From contig JAUCBJ010003880.1 of assembly GCA_032718475.1 (NCBI GenBank), positions 1 through 37,739 of the forward strand: a DNA stretch of 37,739 bases, written 5' to 3'. A program made the translations under genes and the position numbers. Shown one piece after another: positions 31,204 through 37,739 of the stretch. The DNA comes from Nemertoderma westbladi (lineage: Eukaryota > Xenacoelomorpha > Nemertodermatida > Nemertodermatidae). The notes under the pieces are model-generated. The model saw only the letters and a program-made list of their open reading frames with translations, was not told the DNA's origin and did not search any database. Every line of letters begins with the position of its first letter. Position 1 is the first letter of the stretch.

Positions 31204-31970
31204 TCAGGTTAGCCTGAGTACTATTAGGCCCTGGCCAACTTCCTGCTGCCTGTAGAGGTGGATTTGGTAACGCGCCAGGCCTAAAGGACAAGGACTGCCC
31301 TTAGCGGTCCCTGGCCAACAGCAGTTATTACGAGACTGAAAAGAACACGGAACACCGGCTGCTTGTGTCAGGGATTTGCGACGGGAAACGACACAATCGA
31401 CCCCGTAGCCAAGCCGTACTGGTTCTCGATGATCGTTCCCTTTGGGGTTCGTGAGGGGTGGGATGGACACGCGAAAGGGTCTACTGACTAACAGAGGAAG
31501 GGTTTGACGAGGACTGCCCTTAGCGGTCTCTGGTCAACAGCAGTTATTACGAACCTGAAAAGGACATCGGAACGCCGGCTGTTTGTACCGGGGATTTGCG
31601 ACGGGAACCGACGACAGACCCCTTAGCCAAGCCGTACTGGTTCTCGATGATCGTTCCCTTCGGGGTTCGTGAGGGGTGGGACGGACACGCGACGGGGTCG
31701 AAAGACAAAGGACTGGACTCTACTGGCCTACCGACTGTTCGGAGCAGTTTCTTGGCCGCCGAAGCGACTACGAGCCTGAATAAGGACTCGGAAAGCCTAG
31801 GTGGTTGGGTCTCTGCGATGAACCGACGGACCCCTAGCCAAGCCGTACTGGTTCTCGATGATCGAACCCTTTGGGGTTCGGGAGGGGTGGGACGGGCACG
31901 CAACAGGGTCGACCAACACCGACACTATGGCACTAAGACTAGGACCGAGGGAAAATCTGGGGAACATTAG
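31204..31970. repeat. Three ~215-bp direct repeats in the element B leader
   Basis: CCAAGCCGTACTGGTTCTCG followed by ATGATCG occurs at 31409, 31627 and 31838 (spacing 218 and 211). Each copy is preceded by a GACTGCCCTTAGCGGTC- or GAGCCTGAA-like block and followed by GGGGTTCGTGAGGGGTGGGA. Divergence grows towards the third unit. Open frames on both strands are not convincing. The repeats may lie inside a long LTR or in the leader. Confidence 0.7.
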
Positions 31971-32140
31971 GTAGGCTAAAATCTGAGCGAACAGTGGGTA
32001 ATTAAATAATATACTGTAGGAATTTATATTGTCGTGTATAATTATTGTGAATATTTGGTGTATATTGATTTGGGGAAGCCCAATTAATTCTCAATCAGGG
32101 TTCAACTGTAGGAAGTTACATTAAAAAGAATATCCAACCA

Positions 32141-32524
32141 ATGCAACTTTTCCTCAACCGCAATCCTGCATATAAGAAATTCCTCCTTCTCCACAATCAA
32201 TATCCGGTGACTGGCCGGGACTCCGTGGTCTGTAAAGCCCCGCCTCCAGCATCGGCGTTTTTCCCCCCTGGTGTCGGGATAACGGCAACAAAATTGAGAA
32301 TTAAACGCGGCCAACTTCAACTGGTGGAAGTTGGGAATTCTACAATACTCTTCAAACTCTCTCCGTGCTTACCCAGCACCCACTACGAGGAAACTCTGGT
32401 ATTTGAGTTAAGACAAAGTCGTGGTTTAATTAATCAACAAACTCGATCTAACCAACTCGTAGTCGGCAAATCACATATTGGAGAGCTGTTAACAGGGAAT
32501 GGAAGTATCGATCACACCCATTGA
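32141..32524 (+). CDS. Unrecognised 127-codon ORF upstream of gag B
   Basis: ATG start. The protein is mixed, with a basic N-terminus (NRNPAYKKFLLLHNQYPVTG), a Pro-rich stretch CKAPPPASAFFPPGVG, and a C-terminal half of alternating hydrophobic and charged residues that could be beta-strand rich. It overlaps the next ORF by 26 bases in another frame. I do not recognise a family. BEL/Pao elements normally have only LTR and short leader here, so this may be a real accessory gene of element B or a chance frame. It lacks a hydrophobic signal. Confidence 0.4.
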   Translation: MQLFLNRNPAYKKFLLLHNQYPVTGRDSVVCKAPPPASAFFPPGVGITATKLRIKRGQLQLVEVGNSTILFKLSPCLPSTHYEETLVFELRQSRGLINQQTRSNQLVVGKSHIGELLTGNGSIDHTH

Positions 32525-32690
32525 TATCATCCAAGTTGAGCCAGGAATCTGGCACGTCGAAGTGGAAGTACAAGGAACGAACGTTGGACGATTCAGGATT
32601 ACCGTTTGGGTGGTCCAGGCTGAGTACAATACCTACGAGGAACTATTCTACGACATCGCATATCTAGCTATCAACGAGGCGTTGGAATGA
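32499..32690 (+). CDS. Unrecognised 63-codon ORF overlapping gag B start
   Basis: ATG start and TGA stop. The stop overlaps the ATG of gag in the sequence ATGA (32687-32690), the arrangement used for termination-reinitiation. The peptide (MEVSITPIDIIQVEPG, then VEVEVQGTNVGRFRITVWVV, and an acidic end EELFYDIAYLAINEALE) looks like a compact alternating-strand domain followed by a helix. No family is recognised. Its position between the 127-codon ORF and gag, both overlapping, suggests a linked reading unit. Confidence 0.45.
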   Translation: MEVSITPIDIIQVEPGIWHVEVEVQGTNVGRFRITVWVVQAEYNTYEELFYDIAYLAINEALE

Positions 32691-35428
32691 TGGCGAACAA
32701 CGTATCCGATACCGATGAGATGGACCACCACACAGAATCGGAAGCCAATGAGGTACCGAACGTCAAGAACATGACCCGTCGACTAGGGGCTCTCAAGGGC
32801 GGAGTAACTCGAGCGTATCAACGGATAGAGAAACAACTCAAGGGAGTCAAAACCCCCCTCAACGAGATACAAACTCAGCTTCAGAGTATCCGAAATATCT
32901 TACAGCGATATGAAAGAATGATACAGGCGTACCAAGAGCTCATTCCCTCCACCGATCAGGTAAACTACCCCAGATTAGAAGAACATGTTGTCCATTTAGA
33001 TGAGTTCCGCAAACAACACCGGAGGACCCTCAGCCTTGTGAGAGGCTACGAAGAACAGTACTACAAGAGAGCTGAAAGAACAGACGCAGAATCGGTGCGA
33101 ACCTCCAGCACCAGGACAGCAGTACATCGAAAGAGAACGGGGTCCTCTAGAAATCAGCACTCCAGCGCTAGGAGCACGGTGTCCGGTTCAGCACACAGCT
33201 CTCAAGGGGGTCAGCCACTCCGAGACCAGTTACAAGAACAGAAGGCATTAGCCCTCAAAGCTCGGATGGAAGATGAGTACGTTCAACTGCGAACCGAGCA
33301 AGATATATTAGCCGCCGAAATGCAAAAACGGGAGGCCGAACAAGAGGTTGAACGGCGGGCCGAACAACATAGACAGGAGGCTGAACAACGGGCCGAACAA
33401 CATAGACAGGAGGCTGAATGACGTGAACGAGAGGCCAAACAGGAAGCTGAACAACGTGAACGAGAGGCCAAACAGGAAGCTGAACAACGTGAACGAGAGG
33501 CCAGACAAGAGATCGAACAACGTAAATGGGAAGCAGAAATGCGTAAACAACACGCCAAGGCCCAAGCAATTCTCACCTACAAAAAGAATGCGGATATTGC
33601 GAAACTCGCGGAATACGAAGCCGCACTTATAGAACGAGATATTCAACTATACGAGGACTGGGAAAGGGATATAGATCAAGAATATGAACCAATCCCGGTA
33701 CCGGAATTAGAGAAGTCATTTACACCAACAGCGGCGAAACTTCCGAAACCCGAGATCCCGCCTACCATACAGTCTACGTTATCGGCACAAGCACCGGTGT
33801 TCCATCCCCCACCGGTTACGCTTAAAAATGAGGAACCGTATTTCCCATCCAACCCCACGGCAACGAGTGTACCCAAGTACGAGCCTGAAAGGGACTCGGA
33901 ACGGGACGCCACTCCTCGATCCAACAACCCGTTTACATCCACACCACAAACCCGTAGTCGCGTCATCATTAAAACTCCACCTATCATTGATCCATCGAGT
34001 ATGGGAGAGAGTGCCAATAACTATAACCCTCTGAGTCACTCCAGTTCAGACGACGTCGGCATTATCCGGGCATTTGAAAACTGCCTTGCCATGCCCAAGA
34101 TGGAGATCCGCACCTTCAAAGGAGATCCCGTCGATTACCTCAGATTTAAGAAACGGTTCTTTGCGCAGATTAGATTAACGGACATAGCCGACGCACAGAA
34201 ACTGGTATATTTATCGCAATACCTGGGTGACAAACCACGCCAAATCATTGCTTGTTTTGAGGGAGGTTCTCATGAAGCATACTATGACGCATGGAAAACT
34301 CTAGACAAAAGATACGGAAATACCGGGACTATAATTAATAAAACTCTAGAGAAACTGATACAAGACGCGGGATCACTAGGGGACCCACAGAACATCCAGG
34401 AATTCTCAGATTCCATGAAGGATGCCTACGACACTCTGAAACCCTTAAATAAGGAGGACCACGTGAACAACATTCTAAACCTCCGACAGATCGCCCGGAA
34501 GTTCCCCGGATGGCTGCAGAGTAAGTGGGCCTATAAATGCGTAGATCTCCGGCGCAAACACCCAGATCGAGATCCCAGTTTCCTAGAAATGTCGGCATTC
34601 ATAGAAGATATATCAGAGGCCATGAATGACCCCATGTTCTCCAAACAGAGTCTCTCCAAATTGGATGGGATGGAGAGCAATTACCAGAGCAGGGCACCCG
34701 CTCCAAACCCAAGATTCCGCCCTACTCCTGTGAGTACTATGGCCGTCAGTATGGCCGAGGACTCGGATGACGAGGATTACGAGGAACCAACATCAGCCGA
34801 GGAATGGGCGTGTTATTTAGCGAATTGGGCACCCGAAAGGGAAGGCACAACAGCCTCCCCTATATGTCTCTATTGTGGAGAGAAACATAAAGTTGAATTC
34901 TGCAGGAAGTTCCAGTTTGCCGAACTCGTCCCACACTTCGAAGCGATTATGAAACACCGAGGATGCTTCCGGTGTCTTGGTACAGGTCACTACGTTCGGG
35001 AGTGCGACCAAAGGTCGTGTTGCGCGGTTTGTAATGACCTACATCATCACACACTCCTCCACATCCCCGCGAACTTTGACTTCACTACCCTCCCCTTTCG
35101 GATTGAAACAAAGCGAAGAGGAGAAATGAACCACGTTTCTAAAGGAACCCGGACAACCCAACGGAGAGAAACCAACCCGTTTAAAACCTCCACTAACGCA
35201 TCACAAGTGACAAATATCTCAGCCACGATCAACCTTATAAATCGCCGTTACATGGTCTTCGCCAAGGTAATCCCAGTAAGAATTCAGGGAGTCGGCAAAT
35301 CCTTGATGACGCTCGCGTTCCTTGATAACGGGTCGGACGGAACCATCATCGACCGGGATCTCCTTGAGCAACTCGGCCTAGACTATGAACCTTGCAAACG
35401 GCCCATACAAACTATTACCGACCACTGA
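32687..35428 (+). CDS. BEL/Pao-type element B Gag and start of protease
   Basis: One frame of 913 codons, interrupted only by TGA at 33419-33421. Codons ~30-130 are a long coiled coil (RRLGALKGG, RIEKQLKGV, LQRYERMIQAYQEL). Codons ~205-290 are EQREREAK-type heptad-like repeats. A Pro-rich linker follows. The DUF1759-type core lies at about 465-650 (IRTFKGDPVDYLRFKKRFF, YLSQYLGDKPRQII, AWKTLDKRYGN). Zinc knuckles are at about 725-790 (CLYCGEKHKVEFC, CFRCLGTGHYVREC, CCAVCNDLHHH). The protease starts at about 855, with LAFLDNGSDGTIID as active-site loop; Asn stands where Ser or Thr is usual. TGA at 35426-35428 cuts the protease, and the same frame continues to 35995. It packages RNA and makes the core particle. 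Confidence 0.8.
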
Positions 35429-35870
35429 GAGGTAGAATCCGGGGAGGTGCAACTCCAGATGGAAGGAGTAATGAAGGGCTACGAGACGGTCAAGCTCACC
35501 ATCAAGAACGCCTTGGTACACACAGACCTCCGAGTGCGGTTCCGACAATCGGCCGAGTACGCCCCCCTTATACAGCTGGATCGAGACGACGTAGACCTAA
35601 GATGCCCGCTGTTGGATGTAAACCGCATCACCCTACTGATCGGACTTGATACACCGGAATTACACATACCCACCGGAGACGTCGCCCGATCTATAAAGCA
35701 GGATGACGGCTTTTACACCGAACGAACAATAATGGGATGGACACTCTGTGGCATCAAGGAAGAGACTACCGACACCTATACATACCTTCCTAAATGTCAG
35801 ATTAAAGAGAATGCAACATCCGTGGGTTATTGCTCAGCTACAGACCTTGACGAGAATTTGTTTCTTGAGA
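35429..35870 (+). pseudogene. Element B protease, remainder after the stop
   Basis: The frame is continuous with gag-protease B across TGA 35426. Visible are VKLTIKNALVHTDLRVRF, LIGLDTPELHIPTGDV and the GWTLCGIKEE block that ends DUF1758-type regions before the reverse transcriptase. DLDENLF near 35850-35870 resembles the linker just before RT. No RT follows. Codon use switches to AT-rich in the next codons, so the element is broken here. Confidence 0.65.
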
Positions 35871-35998
35871 CCGAGAAAACCCAGCAAGAGATGATAAACA
35901 ATTCTGCACCCCCTACTTATGAATTAGAAGATTTGGAAGGTGAAGAAATCTATGGAAAATTTTACGAAAATGAATTACAGCATACTGATTTTTAAATT
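35870..35998 (+). pseudogene. C-terminal tail of a Polinton/Maverick-type integrase, fused in frame
   Basis: The last ~35 codons of the frame read APPTYELEDLEGEE then IYGKFYENELQ before TAA at 35993-35995. A TY-x-L-x-D-x2-GE, then GxFY-x2-ELQ pattern near the stop is characteristic of the small C-terminal domain of the integrases in Polinton/Maverick and related virus-like elements. Everything upstream (zinc finger, DDE core) is missing and is replaced by element B. The exact join lies between about 35868 and 35915. Confidence 0.5.
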
Positions 35999-36018
35999 TT
36001 TTTTTAGTTATATATAAA

Positions 36019-36186
36019 ATGCCTACGATTTATGATTTTGAAAAACATAAGTATAATTTACCTACTAGGGGAAGTGGATATCGGAATGAGCTTCAGAATG
36101 TGTTTCAGAACGAATTTCCGAAGAAATCTGGTGATGGAATTGGTAATATCATTTCTGGAGTAGGTAAAATTCTTATATCTTTCTGA
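36019..36186 (+). CDS. Small 55-codon ORF in the virus-like module
   Basis: ATG to TGA, 24 bases after the integrase stop. It has a charged N-terminal half (IYDFEKHKYN, then a Lys/Asp segment) and a Gly-rich hydrophobic end (GIGNIISGVGKI). I do not recognise it alone. The capsid-like frame to its right has no ATG of its own before its conserved part. This ORF may therefore be that gene's first segment. A GT at 36164 and an AG at 36226-36227 bound an interval whose removal would keep the frame, and a simple frameshift is the alternative. Confidence 0.4.
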   Translation: MPTIYDFEKHKYNLPTRGSGYRNELQNVFQNEFPKKSGDGIGNIISGVGKILISF

Positions 36187-36211
36187 ATCATTTATTTATT
36201 GTGAATTTCAG

Positions 36212-37384
36212 TTTTCAAATGAAGCAGGAATTGCATTCCCTGGAATTATTACATTGGAACATAATTGGATCCCTCGAGTTTTTGATGATATGAGACTTGA
36301 AATTGGCAGTCAACAATTGGAAATTATAAATGAACCTGGAGAATTTGATACAATTTTGAAATTTTTGATAAGAGGTAGAGATTATGCTAATGCAAATATT
36401 GAAGGATGGATCCCTGATACTGAAAATTCAGTTGCTAACATAAATCCTATACCAAATAATGCAAATGATGACATTCGGTTACAAGGTGTTCAATCATCAG
36501 TTGCAAGATTAAATATACATAATTTAAATACTGGTTATCTAAAAAGAAAATAATTTTATAATAATGAAAATGGTGTTGCTAATCGTCATGGCTTTAGGAT
36601 AAAATGGCCTCTTTCACCTTTGTTTGGATATCTTGATCATAATAAAATCAGTGTAAATCTTCCAATAAAATTAAGTTTGAAACGGAAGGCAAATGATACA
36701 AGTATATTTTTTGGTGTTCATGGGGAGAATGCAAAACTTGAATTGACTAAAATAGAATTTTGGGTACCTAATATCCAGCCATCTCTTGAAATAGAGACAG
36801 AAATATTGAAAAGATTAAACTCAAATAAAGACATTAAAATTAATTTTTTAAAACGAAATACATTTGTTAATACAATCATTCAACAAGAATATATTTGGCA
36901 TATATCAAATGTCAATAATACACCTAGGTTTCTATTTGTTGTATTTAAACCAATGGGCTTGAATCAAGCATTTGATGTAAACAATAGCCTATACACAAGT
37001 TTCAAGACTGCTGGGGAAGGAGTAGCAAATGACATACAACTTACTGATCTACAAGTTAGATTGAATCAAACGAGGTATCCATTAGATCCTGTGAAGCAGA
37101 ATCCTGAACATTTTAATATTTTTGAATCTTATAACTCATATGAAGAAGTTTGTAAAATATTTGGTTCAGAACCACAACTGAATCCAATTGATTTCAGAAA
37201 TCTATACCCCATATACTGTTTCGATTTGAGTAGCCAGGATGAGAATTTGGTAAAAAATTGGATAAATATACAATTATATATTAAAAAGACAAGTGCAGAA
37301 CCATTAACTGCATACTGTCTCATTTTGGAAGATACTTCTCATGTAATTAAACTAATCAATGGTCGAATGACACGAATTGAATGA
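36212..37384 (+). pseudogene. Major-capsid-like protein of a Polinton-like element, one internal stop
   Basis: A single frame of ~390 codons, broken by TAA at 36551-36553 and otherwise open to TGA 37382-37384. It shows the order seen in a family of ~400-residue proteins of animal virus-like elements: PGIITL near the start, WIPDTE, RIKWPLSPLFGYLDH (about 36605-36650), LKRKANDTSIFFGV, KIEFWVPNIQPSLE, NFLKRNTF, RFLFVVFKP, RNLYPIYCFDLSSQDENL and AYCLILEDTSHVIKLINGRM. Strand-rich content and length would fit a double-jelly-roll capsid subunit, but that is inference. The internal stop, with no ATG in frame before 36290, marks it as probably dead. Neighbours (integrase tail left, pX-like protein right) support the virus-like reading. 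Confidence 0.5.
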
Positions 37385-37442
37385 AGAAAACTCATTCTCC
37401 AAAAAAAATTCTAAAAAAAAATATATTATTATTATAAAAAGC

Positions 37443-37739
37443 ATGAAAGACATAACATTAAGAAACAAATTTGAAGATATTATACGGAATGATAAACCCA
37501 AGACAATAAAAGTGAATGGAAAATCATATTATATATCTCGCAAGATCTTAAACGAGTGCAAAAAAGAAGGTGGAATTCTCCCCCTCTTGGCATTGATACC
37601 ATTAATTGCAGGAGGGGTTGCGGCATCAGGTGCAGTTGCTGGAGGTACAGCAGGAATTGTAAAGGCAGTTCATGATAAGAATGCTCAAAATGCTGAATTA
37701 GCAGAGCAAAAACGACATAATCGAGAAATGGAAATGTCA
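37443..37739 (+). CDS. pX-like small hydrophobic protein, runs off the window
   Basis: ATG at 37443, 58 bases after the capsid-like stop, opens 99 codons with no stop before the window edge. Residues 1-42 are basic (RNKFEDIIRN, KTIKVNGKSYYISRKIL). Residues 43-73 are a Gly/Ala-rich hydrophobic segment (GGILPLLALIPLIAGG, then GAVAGGTAGIV). Residues 74-99 form a charged helix (KAVHDKNAQNAELAEQKRHN). Small proteins of this build accompany capsid genes in Polinton-like and adenovirus-related elements, where they are pX- or pVI-like virion components, possibly membrane-active. The frame is intact here. Confidence 0.5.
   Translation, partial: MKDITLRNKFEDIIRNDKPKTIKVNGKSYYISRKILNECKKEGGILPLLALIPLIAGGVAASGAVAGGTAGIVKAVHDKNAQNAELAEQKRHNREMEMS

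Noticed and set aside
31547-31970. 118-124-codon ORFs on both strands in the leader repeats
   Set aside because: They follow the direct-repeat periodicity and show no motif.
33255-33646. Cys- and Leu-rich minus-strand ORFs
   Set aside because: They are antisense to the EQREREAK repeat region of gag B.

Overview
The window is repeat-dense nuclear DNA from an animal, most likely an aquatic invertebrate. The reasons are non-LTR retrotransposons, BEL/Pao-type LTR retroelements, tRNA-derived SINEs, MITEs, a kilobase-scale satellite array and a Polinton-like element in one place, with interrupted genes and no operons. I cannot name the species. Only one piece looks like an ordinary host gene: a probable first coding exon of a secreted RNase T2-family enzyme (minus strand, near 13.3-13.4 kb).

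Layout: 1-3.7 kb is AT-rich relic DNA with a LINE 3' scrap, a hairpin and a tRNA-like unit inside an inverted repeat. 3.7-8.5 kb is a large imperfect palindrome; each arm carries a 126-bp tandem array, a 1.3-kb terminal-inverted-repeat element sits near its centre, and a LINE scrap sits in the right half. 8.9-12.2 kb is nested LINE material: an RTE-like copy with an inverted 5' part interrupts another LINE and is flanked by an 11-bp duplication. 12.2-15.7 kb holds a degenerate ~96-bp tandem repeat, a SINE, the RNase T2-like exon, a broken RTE-like copy, a 221-bp MITE and short tandem repeats. 15.73-24.45 kb is one satellite array of 30-bp and 48-bp units with higher-order structure, interrupted by a third RTE-like copy with a 10-bp target duplication.

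24.45-35.9 kb is a pile-up of BEL/Pao-type elements. A minus-strand gag-protease (element A, 26.4-29.4 kb) lacks RT and integrase. Scraps of another gag (element C) lie on opposite strands at 29.7-30.54 kb. A plus-strand element (B) has an LTR-like sequence at 30.54 kb, a leader with three ~215-bp repeats, two small ORFs, then gag and protease. Element B stops at about 35.9 kb, where its frame runs into the end of what looks like a Polinton/Maverick-type integrase.

From there to the window end the DNA is AT-rich and carries a capsid-like module on the plus strand: a 55-codon ORF, a ~390-codon jelly-roll-type major capsid candidate with one internal stop, and a pX-like small hydrophobic protein still open at the last base. 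This truncated virus-like element is the most interesting part of the window. The interpretation rests on recognised sequence patterns, since no search could be run.
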